DNA of 64,000 nucleotides from Cyprinodon diabolis. Lineage: Eukaryota; Chordata; Actinopteri; Cyprinodontiformes; Cyprinodontidae. The stretch spans positions 34,599,735 through 34,663,734 of the forward strand of contig CM060066.1 of NCBI GenBank assembly GCA_030533445.1, written 5' to 3'. Positions 1 through 12,700 of the stretch are shown here, one piece after another. Within the stretch, counting starts at the first letter, position 1; every line of letters begins with the position of its first letter. The notes beneath the pieces were generated by a model. The model worked only from the letters and a program-made list of their open reading frames with translations, did not search any database and was not told where the DNA came from. A program made the position numbers and the translations under genes.

Positions 1-399
1 TTACAATCCAACCATGATTTACAAGACCTCAGCCGCTCCTGCAAAACTGAGTTTACAGATTTTTTTAGATGTTCATAACAAGGTATAAAAAAGAAGAAAA
101 TAAAGTCACTAAATTAACAGGTCTAACATAAAAAAATCTGCAAATGATTCAATTAATTTAATTGTCTTAGATTATGTCTTTAAGGTTTTATTACAGTAAA
201 TGGAAGACTATATTGTTTCTGTTTAGATAGGATAAATACATTTGCTTCTTCTTAATAGAGGCGGGAATGATAAGTAAATTTTTTTTTTTGCTTTAAAGGC
301 TGCCTTGCTCAGTCACAATTTTCAAGCCAAACATCAGTACTTTAAACCCCTTTTTCTAATGAGCATGTTTAGGGTAATTGTCCATTAGAAACACCCATT

Positions 400-700
400 T
401 TCACTAAAGATTCAACTACCTAAAGATGTTTTGGGATGTCTCTATATTTCCAATTAATGATCTTTTCTAATGATGCACCGGTTCCTTCTGCAGCAAAACA
501 GCACTTCAACATGATGCTACCTCCGCTGTTGTCCACAGATCGCTTCACATTTGCATACTTTTCATCTTCCCCTTTAAATATAACAAATGTTTTACCCCAA
601 CACTTCAATTTTAGTTTTATCAGACCAGAAGTTACGTCTCAAACATTCCCTCAGCCTCATGGGCATTTCTCTTAAACCTAATCATAAAGTCAACTACCAG
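400..700 (-). mobile_element. degraded Tc1-like transposase fragment
   Basis: A minus-strand frame at 420-608 contains NSGGSIMLKCCFAAEGTGAS, a decayed form of the Tc1 transposase motif GGGSIMLWGCFAAxGTGA. No termini or catalytic triad were found. Boundaries are approximate. Confidence 0.55.
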
Positions 701-1034
701 CTTCAGCAAATATCTTTGCAAATTATTTTTTCCTCTCAAGTTGTTATGAAAATTCCCCAAAACACGTCTCTCCATATTCTAATAAAAATAATAATTTCAA
801 TAGAATTATTCATATTTGCATTTTATTGTTGTTCAGCACTGTTGCAATACATTGTTGCCGATCTCACCCGAACTACACGACTCTAAAGACACACCCCTCC
901 GGCAGAGGTTTTAAAAACACTAGCTTCCCATATTAGCATCCTATTTTGCTGGTGGCTCTGCGCCGCTAACGGCTAGACAAAAGCTCTCCCAACTGGATGC
1001 TATGCTGAAGCGAGTCAGAATGCCCTTTTCATTT

Positions 1035-1250
1035 TTTATTTTATTTTATTTAACCTTTATTTAACCAGGAAGTCCCATTGAGATTCAGAATAACTTTTTC
1101 AAGAGAGATCTGGCCAAGGTAGCAGCCAAACCACAGGAAGTGCATACATATATACAACATATTACATTTTGCAAAATAAAAAATAAAGAATTAAAAAATT
1201 AAAAACATAACATTCATGTGATTCAGAAGGAGCTGAACACAGTGTTTTTA
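1035..1250. repeat. teleost dispersed repeat (TTTATTTAACCAGG type)
   Basis: Contains TTTATTTAACCAGGAAGTCC followed by CATTGAGATT and AAGAGAGATCTGGCCAAG. I recognise this as a common fish interspersed repeat tail, but I cannot name the family with certainty. Confidence 0.55.
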
Positions 1251-3510
1251 TTCATCCTGCGATTCAAACCGAGTGAACGCAGTGTATCCTAAATTCTGCT
1301 GCAGCAGACACAGAGCAGAGCTAATCCAGCTTTGCTAACTGCCGAACAAACGGGAACCTGATCACTGTTCGCCATAGGAGCCGTTAGATGCCGCCGGACC
1401 TTGACTGCCTGAGGCGGAGCAGCGCCGAAGGAATGCTGCTAGAAGCTGCGACTACGGGCTAACCACCGTAGCAAAATGGGACACGTCCTGTGCTATACCA
1501 TGAGTTAAAAAATCAACCCCTTATTGTTACATCGGATTGATCAAAATCTCTTTGAGTTGCTGTTGGACGAATGGACTGGACTGAAGACGGGTCTGCAGGA
1601 AACCGGACTGAGCCGAAGGCCTTCACTCCACCGAACCAAAACAGTTACTGCATCCTTCCCCCTCCTTTGAATGATGCTTGATAAGTGCTCTGCTTGGGTG
1701 AACTAGGTAGACTAGATAGCCGTGTTTGTGTTTTTATTTGAAATAAGCTTTCTGATTCAACTGCTGATGGTTTTAAAGGTTTAACTGAATGCTAATGCTC
1801 ACTACAGACAGAACGAGTCACGTGTTGCTGAAGCTAACTGCTACATCGTGAGCTAGCCCTCTCTGTGTTTCAGTTGGACCCGACCGGAACCAGAACCCCT
1901 CAGGCCAACTAAGCTAACGGGTCTTTTAGTCTCATCATAGTTTAATGGATTCCTGAGTCCTTATTCATTTTAATAAATTGAATGAAACTTCACTGTTTTG
2001 ACTGCAGTTAACATCTGTGTCAGGTTTTATTTACATTTATCTGCTGCTATTACAAAGGACACTATTAATTACATTAAACCTTAACTTCGAACATCACCCG
2101 GACTATGAACGGACTTTTAAACCCCTCCTCCCATTTTTATTTCTTTAATTTTGCTTATTTTCAGGAGTGTTTGGTTTTGCTTAGTTATAAGATATAAAGG
2201 TACCATTGTATTTTTAAGCTGTGGTCTTTTGTGTTCATTTTACATAGTGAATGATTTATCCCTCAGGCTGGATTCGCTCTTCTTCTGTAGCATCCGAATG
2301 AACAGAGAACCATTTATTTGGTCTGTGATTAATAACGTTGCTAAGAGTAAGCAAACAAATTCAGTAAACAAGTTACAGTTATATTAATTCAACTGATAAT
2401 AAAAAAACTAGCTTTACCCTTGATTTGAATGACCTATTGGCACAACAGCACTAATACCTTTTTTTACTTTAACTGTGGAGTAAAGACTTTACATGTTCTG
2501 TTCTCAGTTTGCGTTTCACACAGGAAGATTATTAATGTTGCGCAGCCTCCTACCTCCTTTCCTGTGTTGAACATTATTAGCTTCTGTTTAAATGAAAACA
2601 CATTTAGAATATTTGATGACTTCATGTGTGCAGTACGTTTTTGTTAGATGACACAATCCCACTGTGCTGATGGCATCACTGATATCTATTTATTCACTGA
2701 AATGCTGATAGCCCATTGTTAGTACGGGGTGGAGTGAAGCCACCGGTCGCCATATTGTTACTCCCTGGTTAGACTGGTCGCAATGTAAACAATATCTGCA
2801 CTAAAGCATCTAACAAAGATGATATTCTCATTTTCAGGGGGGGCTTAAGACTTATGAAATAAAGATAAATTCATCACTTGGACACAAGTGATGAAGTAGA
2901 TTACACAAGTGATGTAAGTAGATTACTGTAATTTATGATTTAAAAAAAGGCCCTTTACATCGCATAGTCATAAAGTCTATAAATCATGTAATATGAAATA
3001 TTAGACAAATCCATCACAACAAAATTCATGTATTAATTGAGCATAATAATACAGAAGTGCCAAAAGTTCTAAATTGGTGATGTACATGAAATATACATGC
3101 CTTGATGACATTGTTATGGTAATTACATATTACGAATTTCACATCAAGACTGAATTACAAGTACATGTCTGGTAATGCTACAGTATTTGCCTATTTGCAA
3201 ATTGTGCATGCATGATGCCATATACCAAAGATGGGGACTCGAGTTTGTGACTCGTACTCGAGACGCACTTAAGTCGCATATTTAATGACTTTAGACATTT
3301 GAAGGACTTCAGACTCGACTGAGACTCGTGATTTCTGACTTGTGAACAATATTTTATTTTATATTAAGTGTTTTTTGTTTTACTAACTTGGCTGATCGGA
3401 GTTCGCCTTACCCGCACACAGCAGAGGTAAAAAAAAAAAAAAAAAACGGCAGAGGGGCTGTCAAACTGTCACGTAGCACTGACGTCACTGACACAATGCT
3501 ACGTGACATA

Positions 3511-4758
3511 CACTATATTGCCAAAAGTATTTGCTCACCTGCCTTGACTCACATATGAGCTTAAGTGACATCCCGTTCCTAATCCATAGGGTTCAATATG
3601 ACGTCGGTCCACCCTTTGCAGCTAGAACAGCTTCAACTCTTCTGGGAAGGCTGTCCACAAGGTTTAGGAGTGTGTTTATGGGAATTTTTGACCATTCTTC
3701 CAGAAGCGCATTTGTGAGGTCGCACACTGATGTTGGACGAGAAGGCCTGGCTCTCAGTCTCCGCTCTAATTCATCCCAAAGGTGTTCTATCGGGTTGAGG
3801 TCAGGACTCTGTGCAGGCCAGTCAAGTTCATCCACACCAGACTCTGTCATCCATGTCTTTATGGACCTTGCTTTGTGCACTGGTGCACAGTCATGTTGGA
3901 AGAGGAAGGGGCCAGCTCCAAACTGTTCCCACAAAGTTGGGAGCATGGAATTGTCCAAAATGTCTTGGTATGCTGAAGCATTCAGAGTTCCTTTCACTGG
4001 AACTAAGGGGCCAAGCCCAGCTCCTGAAAAACAACCCCACACCATAATCCCCCCTCCACCAAACTTTACACTTGGCACAATGCAGTCAGACAAGTACCGT
4101 TCTCCTGGCAACCGCCAAACCCAGACCCGTCCATCAGATTGCCAGATGGAGAAGCGCGATTCGTCACTCCAGAGAACGCGTCTCCACTGCTCTAGAGTCC
4201 AGTGGCGGCGTGCTTTACACCACCGCATCCGACGCTTTGCATTGCACTTGGTTATGTATGGCTTGGATGCAGCTGCTCGACCATGGAAACCCATTCCATG
4301 AAGCTCTCTGCGCACTGTTCTTGAGCTAATCTGAAGGCCACATGAAGTTTGGAGGTCTGTAGTGATTGACTCTGCAGAAAGTTGGCGACCTCTTCGCACT
4401 ATGCGCTTCAGCATCCGCTGACCCCGCTCCGTCAGTTTACGTGGCCTACCACTTCGTGGCTGAGTTGCTGTCGTTCCCAAACACTTCCATTTTCTTATAA
4501 TACAGCTGACAGTTGACTGTGGAATATTTAGGAGCGAGGAAATTTCACGACTGGATTTGTTGCACAGGTGGCATCCTATCACAGTTCCACGCTGGAATTC
4601 ACTGAGCTCCTGAGAGCGACCCATTCTTTCACAAATGTTTGTAAAAACAGTCTGCATGCCTAGGTGCTTGAATTTATACACCTGTGGCCATGGAAGTGAT
4701 TGGAACACCTGATTCCAATAATTTGGATGGGTGAGCAAATACTTTTGGCAATATAGTG
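3511..4758 (-). mobile_element. Tc1/mariner transposon, apparently complete (short TIRs)
   Basis: The terminal inverted repeats begin CACTATATTGCCAAAAGTAT at 3511 and close with the reverse complement at 4758, about 29 bp identical. TA dinucleotides flank at 3509-3510 and 4759-4760. The 1248-bp element encloses one full-length transposase frame on the minus strand, the layout expected of an autonomous Tc1 copy. Confidence 0.93.
3593..4624 (-). CDS. Tc1-like DD34E transposase (343 aa, open)
   Basis: The start [18 protein letters not shown] is chosen because this is the usual Tc1 start context; the open frame continues upstream only into the TIR side. Paired helix-turn-helix DNA-binding regions come first, with a GRPRK motif. 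The catalytic Asp follows in [10 protein letters not shown], the second in [11 protein letters not shown], and the Glu 34 residues later in [14 protein letters not shown], giving DD34E. It has the usual family length and ends AAKGGPTSY. No stop or frameshift is visible, so the copy may be young or active; activity is not shown. Confidence 0.93.
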   Translation of the reverse strand: MGRSQELSEFQRGTVIGCHLCNKSSREISSLLNIPQSTVSCIIRKWKCLGTTATQPRSGRPRKLTERGQRMLKRIVRRGRQLSAESITTDLQTSCGLQISSRTVRRELHGMGFHGRAAASKPYITKCNAKRRMRWCKARRHWTLEQWRRVLWSDESRFSIWQSDGRVWVWRLPGERYLSDCIVPSVKFGGGGIMVWGCFSGAGLGPLVPVKGTLNASAYQDILDNSMLPTLWEQFGAGPFLFQHDCAPVHKARSIKTWMTESGVDELDWPAQSPDLNPIEHLWDELERRLRARPSRPTSVCDLTNALLEEWSKIPINTLLNLVDSLPRRVEAVLAAKGGPTSY

Positions 4759-5892
4759 TATATGCCCGCTCGCCCGGGCGCATGCATGCATGATCGACAA
4801 GCCAAGCCTAAAAAACTTGATGGCAGTCGTAAAGGAGAAAAAAATATGTTGTGAATAATGTTGTGAATTGGCACTAAATAAATAAACTGAATTGAATTTA
4901 AAATACTGCCCACCAAGTCGGTTCTGTCTGTTCCAGGGCATTAAGTTACAAAAAGTTATTGCCACAATGTTTCTTTTATGAAAGAATTGTTATTGTCCTG
5001 GTATTTATTTAGGGTTTTATTTAGGGTTTTCTTTATCTGTTTTAGTTGCTAACTTCATATGTATTAATAAAAAGCAGGATTGTGATTGTTTTTTTTTCCC
5101 ACAGCCCTCATTTTCATTTAAAAATAAAAGAGCAGACATTTTCTCCTAAAACTAGAAAAAGTTGTAACCACAAATGTCAGGTAAATACTGTAAGAAAATT
5201 GTTGTTTTTGAAAGACAAAAATAAAGATGCAAAATTTAACTGGAAAAAAAATTGCGTGTGTGCTTTTTTAAATTGTATTTTTCATTTACCAGTTCAAGAT
5301 AATGATCATTCCATAGATATAATAGTGACCTTTAAGCTATACCGTCTCAGTGACGGAGATAAAAACACAAGGAGAAACAAGCAAGCACGCAAATTATTGC
5401 ACTTATTTTAATTAATTGAGTGATTAGAATTTATTGTGCGATTAATTGATAATTGTGACAGGCCTTCAACTTGAGACTTGACAGTCCAAGTAAACTTGAG
5501 ACTTGACTTGGACTTGAGCTCTCAAGACTTGAGACTTGACTTGGACTTGCAAAAAATGACTTGTGAACATGTCTGCCATATACTTTTATGCTCTGTCTGT
5601 GCATTAGCCTTGAAAAGAAGGTTTGAGTTGCTTTTTTCCCATCAATATAACGTGCAATATATTTCAGCACATCACTTTTTCAAATAAGAAATACAACAAA
5701 CACGACAAAAACGATAGCGTCAGTCACTTAATAAAGAATATCGACATTGACATTTCACAGTCAATTACTTTCTATTTACTCTACTTTATATTTTCTAACG
5801 TTAGACACAATGTCATTGGCTAACTCAGTCAATGTCATTGAGTCGGTCTGAGATAGCCAGACTAATGTTACTCTACATACTATACTATGGGA

Positions 5893-5911
5893 TAGTGTAT
5901 ATACACATATA

Positions 5912-6006
<95 letters not shown>

Positions 6007-6104
6007 GTGTATATACACACACACACACACATATATATATCTATATATATATATCTATATATATATATATATATAGATATAGATATATATATATACTATA
6101 TATA
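5893..6104. repeat. (AT)n / TATA-CACA compound microsatellite
   Basis: Over 200 bp of alternating AT with short TGTG/CACA interruptions. The long Ile/Tyr frames read from it are artefacts of the repeat. Confidence 0.97.
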
Positions 6105-6617
6105 TGGATTTTCTTGGGTGGTACATCCACTAACTGTGAAATTACCTGTGAAACGTCTTCCCGTAGCCCGCAAACTGCTTGTACTTGCAGCCAAATGCTA
6201 CACACATCGGCATTTTAATGGATGACCCCTTGGGAGTGGAGAGTACCAATATGGCCGCTGGTAGCTTCCCTTTTTTCGGGCCATCAGCAATCCAGTGAAT
6301 TAATAGAGATCAATGGATGGCGCCGTTAGTTTCCCTACCCAGGACTGACTCATCTGGGTTAAAATGAGAAGTTATCTACTGCACGAAAGATATAATATAC
6401 TTCTACCTTTTTTAACAAAACCTTTTTTTTATGCTTTCCCTTTAAATATGTGCCATCAAGCAAAGAAATAGTAATATTCAGAAAATGTAAAAGCATTTAG
6501 TCCAGGCTGAACTTTTAATTGCAGGACTATTAGAGTTAAAAATAGTATCATCCAGATTTCGGATCAATTCATCGAAATCTAAATAATTTAAGTGCTTAAG
6601 TTTGGGTGCAGGGTTAC

Positions 6618-6740
6618 CTTGTGGCGTGGCCGTGGGATTCGAGGCATCCTATGCTGCACTTTCTGTGCCACGCGACGCTCCATCACCCAATAACAATAGC
6701 ATGCCAGCAACAAAGTGGCCAGCAGGATGGACAGTTTAGC
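6618..6740 (-). CDS. unc93b1: unc93b1 coding exon 11 (last one visible)
   Basis: Encodes [20 protein letters not shown] and [21 protein letters not shown], the last TM helix and the start of the cytosolic tail. It ends at AAG/GTAACC in phase 0. No continuation resembling VRGYRYLEEDNSDES was recognised between 1 and 6617. Confidence 0.9.
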
Positions 6741-9700
6741 CTAAAGGCCAAAAACAAAAAAATGTCAAGGAACTATTTTAACACCCAAGATACATGGAGG
6801 CGAAAACTCTGAATAAAATGTACCCTCATGGGCATCTGAGACCAAAGATAGACAACAAAGATGGCGATGGCCTGCCACCAGTGATAGATGGTGTAGACGA
6901 AATCCAGACGTTCTTTTTCCTCAGCGTACAATATGCCGATGACAGCTGAGGGCACACAGACAAGGTTAGGGGTAAGAGAAATTGTTCATAGAGCATAGAT
7001 ACATTTATAGAACAATGCCATAAATAAAAAAAATAAGAGAATATTCATGTTTTCTATGCTAACCTTTTTATCTCTGTATTATTGAAAGGACTGCTGCAGC
7101 TCTCTATATACAGTGATTGATGACTGTCCTCTGCTTCATCTATAGCTGCTCTCAATGTCATCTGACTGGAAAAAGGATTGTTTACCTGTATGATTTATGA
7201 TTGTCTTAAAGCTTTTACTTGTTTCTGAAATGTTTAAACACTGCTGACGTATTGGAGCTTTTAACCCTTTAAAGCCTGATCCAAGAATAAAACAAAACAG
7301 AAAATTACTTTTTTTTGGTTTGAAGTCCTTATTTGGCCTTTTAACAAAATATGTAAAAAGAAAAAACAGATGTAAATTTTTGATATTAATAATTTATTAC
7401 TATGCGTTAAGTCAAGATTATTTTTTGTGTAGTCTTCTGCCCTCTGTTATCAGGTATATCTGATTGTGTACAATAGGGTTTTGAGCAAAGTTTTTACCAT
7501 TAAATTATGCAAAAGGTGTCAGACGCAAAACATTTCAGAAACCGTATGTATCAAATATGATACATTTGGCATTACAGGGTTAAACAAGCCTCTTCCCAGT
7601 AAACTCTGCCATCAGGTAAGCTGCTGCTGTCAAATGCTCCAAAACTCATCATGTGATTCGAGGAGATGGAGCCTTCAATTTTCAATGATTCAACTTATTA
7701 TAAGGATGGCAAATACCAGGAAAGATTATAAATGGCCTTTAAAACTCTTCTTTTTAATTGGGCTTTTATTCCCATCAATCAACTTTTATCAACAGTTTTT
7801 AATTCCTTGACTTGTATTGTCTTTTAATTGCTCTTGTTCTGTTACTTTGCAGTAGATGTTACATTTTAAGGCCTTTTTTATGTTCTTGCTTGTTTTTATG
7901 GAGCTGTGCACTACTTCCATCATCATCATCATCATCACAGCTGATACTCACTGCTGACACCTGCTTTGTTCAGGGCGCTTCCGAGTCCCCAAAGCACCAT
8001 GATCACCAGCAGGGGGCCCAGATACTCTGGTGAATTAGGCTTAACAGACAGAGCGAGGAGGACCACCAGCAGGATCGCATGCACCACAGCGCCCCCCATT
8101 AGACACACCCATCGTGGGAGCCGTAGGAGGCTGAGAGAGAGGAGGGAGAATACGGAGCAGGAGAGGCCGTAGACCACGATCAGGATCCAGAGGCTCTTTA
8201 GGCCCAGAATACAGACCCCATAGGACTGTGGGGGAAATAAAATCATGGCATTAATTCCCAAAAAAATCAGACTATCTCTGTAACTGGCAGGTTATTGTAA
8301 AAAGTCAGTGTAGTTCAGTACCAGAGAGAACCCGCTGATAACAAATAGCATTTCCAGTCCGCTGTAGATGAAAAAGGGGCAGAGCAGCCGCAGGCGGTAA
8401 TCCCTCAGGTGTTTGAAAGGAAGTTGGAAGATGTTCCCCCAGCCGATGCTGCGGAGGTCGATTTCCTCTGTTGGCCGGTAGGCGGGGCCACAGAGCAACA
8501 GGAACTATGGGGGGAGAAAGGCACATCTGAAATACACTGAGTAAATCATAAATCGACTCCTAATCAGAGGAGTTTGGACTGTGTGGAAGACACAGTCAGA
8601 AAGACAGGAGCTCTGGGCTGTTACTTTTCAACAAAGTCCATCTTAATACTATTTTACAACTTGAATTACTTCACATTTAGACACTGCTCAGTTTATCACC
8701 ATTAAACAGTATAATATAACTAGAAGATATAAATCTAATTAGCCTGTATTTAATCAGAGAAGCGGCCAAGAGGCCAAAGCCATCCATGAAAGAGTTGCAG
8801 ATGCCCACAGCTCAGATGGGGGAATCTGTTAAAGAAGAATGAAAAAGCCAGAAGAATGGATGTTTGCAGTTTGCAACAGGTCATATAGAAACACAGCAGT
8901 AAACCTTTTGAAGAAGCTGGTGAGATGGGACCAAAATAACAGTTTCTAGCACGTATGAAGAATGCAATCCCCCTTGCCCAGAACACACTTTAAAACATGG
9001 TGGTGGCAGCATCATGTGGTGGGCCTGCTTTAATTATGCAGGGACAGGGAAGCAGATTAGAGCTAAACGGAGGATGGATGAAGGTAAATAAAGTTCAGAA
9101 ACACGCTCTACTTTCTGTTGGTTTATCATATAAAATACCTACACTGAAGGTTGTGATTGTAAAAAGAAAAAAAAAACAATACTTACAGCATTATTTCTAC
9201 TTTCTGGATCCTAATTATATTTCTAATCAAATTTAATTTTCTTTCTTGGCTTTTTCAGTGACCTTATTAGTGCAAACAGCAAGAACTTATGCTTCTGTTA
9301 GACAATATATATATATAGACCATATTATCTACAGATCGTAACAGGAACTGAATCTAGGAACTAAATCGGATGTTTTTAAGCATATAGGATGTAGTTCTGA
9401 GGGGAAGGGAAAGACTGAGCAGTAAATAGTCAAATACTAACAGTTTTGTTTTCAAAGAGTAAGCCTATAGTCAAAGTCCTTTTATGGTTAAAAAACAACC
9501 AAAAGATGCATTTAAGGAAAAATCTGAATGTTTCCTATGCTGAGCTCTTACGATAATCATGGAGAGGAAGGCGAAGCCCATCAAGATGCTCTCCACCTCG
9601 ATGAGCAACATGGAGCGCGGCAGGTTGGTCAGCACTGTGCTGTTGAAGCCTGGAATGATACCTCTGATTGCAGCGCCTTAATGTCAGACAGAAAGGATTC

Positions 9701-12700
9701 AAAGTTTTAGGAGCAGCAGGTAGTTTTTAGGCAAAACCATCCAGAGATTTTTCCAACAAGTTTCCAAAAGTAATAAAAGTTAGTTTTAGAATACGTGGAT
9801 GGTAAGGATAACAAACAAAAAATAGGGGAAACTCACAATTTTTTAATTAAAGGTCACACTTTGTGTTGTTTCTTTTAGTTGAATAAACAAGAGGAAAAGC
9901 GACAAAATGTACTTCCACTCGAAATCATCTTAACTACCGCTTTTTAGAAACATACAAAAGCTGCTTTAGGCGACACGCTAATACAAACGTGAAGCTTTTA
10001 TTGTTCAACAGGTTTCTACCACTAGGACGGTACTGTAGATGTTAAACCCCAAATCATGATCTGGCAGCAAACATGTTTCTTAGCAGCAGAGTTTCATTTC
10101 CTCATGAAAAGGGGGTTTTGGACTGGAGAATTTCATATAAGGAAATCTACCAAGTGGGCTGGGGAGTTTGAAGCACTGCTGCCTAACAGCAAGAAGGTCA
10201 CTGGTTCAATTCCCACCCTAAGGTCTTCCTGCAGGGACTTTGCATGTGTGTGAGTGGTTGTATGTCTCTGCCCTGCTAGAGACTGGTGACCTGCTCAGGG
10301 TTTACCCCGCCGTTCGCTCATAGACTGCTGGAGATAGGCACCAGCCGCACCACTACCTTGACGGATAAGAGGAAGCAGATGGGTCAATCAAGATTTACAA
10401 TCCAAGGTAAATTTAAGAAAAACAAGAAGCCCCTTGGCATGAGGCAAAAATACAAACCACCGTAAATGTAACTGCCTCTCAGTAGTCACAGATAGATACA
10501 TTCTTAGCTGTGAAAGGTCTCTGAGTCTCATTTGATAGTTATTCAGATTAACACGGCATATATCAATTCAAAGGTTTACACTTTAAGACATAAAGGAACT
10601 ATTCACAGAAATGTAAAGTAAACCCATTTTGGTTTTAACTTAACAGAGTTGGGTTAGGGCATTATTAGCCATTATTAGCCTTAACTAGATAAAAACCTGA
10701 AATGAATCTACAATCTCATATTAAAGAGGAAGAGAGCACCCTCAATAATTGATATATCAAAGAATATATAAAAAAAAAAGATAAATTCATTCATCTTGTT
10801 ATCCTGGCAGGGTCCCTGATGCTTGTTTAGCTGTCAAAGGGGGAGAGGCACGGCACAAGGAAACGGTGTGGTTTTTTTTCCCGTTTTTTTTAACCAGGAG
10901 TGCTAATAAGTGTGGAAGATGTAGAAAAACGTTAGAGTTCATGGATTAAATCTAGAAACTTGTAAAACCATTATAGAATAACATGATACTCTGTGTTTTT
11001 ATTTTCTGAGCAGTGGTGAATTCCTCGGTCCCCAGTGGAAATGAGGTGTGTTTACCGCATGTCTTCACATTGAAGAGGATGTGCGGGTTTTCATGCAGGT
11101 GGTCATGGAGAACGAGACGCATGGGGAACTCAGCGAAGACGAAACTCAGCTGATGTGGAAGAAAACATATGTCATAGAATTCAACTGATTTCTTCTTTTT
11201 CTTCAGAGTCAGTTTCGTATCTGAGGCACTGGGGGGGGGGGGAGAAAGAAACTTACACTGAAGATGAAGAAGAAAACTGACTGGAAGACGATGACATAGC
11301 TGTGACACGCCCCCTTTGGAAGCTTTCTCTGCTCCTGCACATGTTCCTCCTTGTAGTTGGCGTACTCATAGTACTGCTGGGCCATCCTACAGAGGAGGGA
11401 AAAGGTGTGATAACATGAGCTTAAAGAAAAAAAATTAAATGCCATTTTCAAAACACAGGTAGATAAAATGGGACTTTTCCAGAGACTAATATAAAAAAAC
11501 AGTAGAGGTATATGATTGCACAAACATTACCTTTTTTACAGCTAAAGCGGTGATCATGTAAAATAATATAATATAATATAATCAAAATGCATTTACAAAA
11601 CAAAGACTTAACCTCTTGATGAAAAACCAAAATTTGCAAAAAGTCATTTACGGTGCAAAATCTTTAACCCTTCTAAAATGGGTTGTGTTCATTTATTGCT
11701 GAGTTCCACAACTGACAGCCTTCATAGAAAAGGACATTTACTCCATAAAGAGACCATAATTCTACCACTAGATGCACCATAGGTCATTGACCCACAGTGG
11801 AGAATTCTCTTTGCATATATGAAAGCTAAACCTCCCCTGTAAATTTAGTAAAGTTATTGGTAAAATCTTAAATATTAATATATTAAACATGCGCTAAAAT
11901 GCATCTGATTTAATGAATATTGTGCGCTTTAATCAGCTGTTTATTCCGCTATCCTCTGCTCTGGAGCAGCAGGACGCTGGCAGTCAGACTCTATGAGAAA
12001 TCCGTGTTGAGGTTTAAGCCTCGCTCTACTGAAGTAAGCAGCAAGAAAGTAGAGCCCCGATTGGATAAAGCGTCACAAGAAGTCACTTCAGGGTAAGTCT
12101 TAACCTCCTAGAGGGTCTTGCTCCTAAAGAACATGATCCTGAAATGCCCGAATAGGCTTCCTGTCAACCACTCTCATCATTTTCCTTGAACCCCAGTCAG
12201 CCTCAGCAGATGGCTTCTCACACTGAGCCTGGTTCTGCTGGAGGTTTCTTCCTGTTAAAAAGGAGGTTTTCCACTCCACTGTCGCTACAAGCATGCTTAG
12301 TGTGAGGGATTGCCTTTGATACAATCAACTGTTTTTCCTTAGATAGAAAACTTTGAACCAATTTGACTGTATGATCTGGTTGAATGGTCTAAAGTGCCTT
12401 GAGACGACATGTGTTGTGAATAGGCACTATATAAATAAACTGAATTTAATTGAATGTGGAAAGGATCTTTATAGTGCTAAAATGTCATGCTTTAAAAAGG
12501 TACCACATTTTGAGAAAAGCTCATTGAGGGAAACTGCATGAAAGAGTCATTCAGGGTTGAAATGTTGTGAAAGGGCAGAGAGCGGGTAAGAGGAAACTAC
12601 TTTACCAACAAAACTTTAGAAAAATGGAAATCTCTTCTTTTATGCTCAAACGCTACAGCACCTTAATAGAAAACATTGAGGAATAGGAGATATGGATGGT

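Larger units (their letters stand above)
1..3232. other. intergenic or intronic DNA with relics; no gene recognised
   Basis: Apart from a Tc1 relic and a dispersed repeat listed separately, I see no supportable gene. A less AT-rich stretch around 950-2100 has no long open frame and may be an old retroelement piece or untranslated transcript. About 2100-3230 is AT-rich. It may belong to the last unc93b1 intron if the terminal exon lies further left. Confidence 0.4.
3233..5570. repeat. older repeat with CTTGAGACTTGA / GACTCGAG motifs, split by a Tc1 element
   Basis: GACTCGAGTTTGTGACTCG near 3237 and the run of CTTGAGACTTGACTTGGACT at 5470-5550 belong to a repeat type common in fish, here separated by later DNA. 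The Tc1 copy at 3511-4758 sits between the two parts. The span is a guess from these two ends. Confidence 0.4.

Noticed and set aside
3531..4329. Plus-strand frames of up to 256 codons
   Set aside because: They are antisense shadows of the minus-strand Tc1 transposase.
5776..6225. Long Tyr/Ile-rich frames on both strands
   Set aside because: They are translations of the AT microsatellite.
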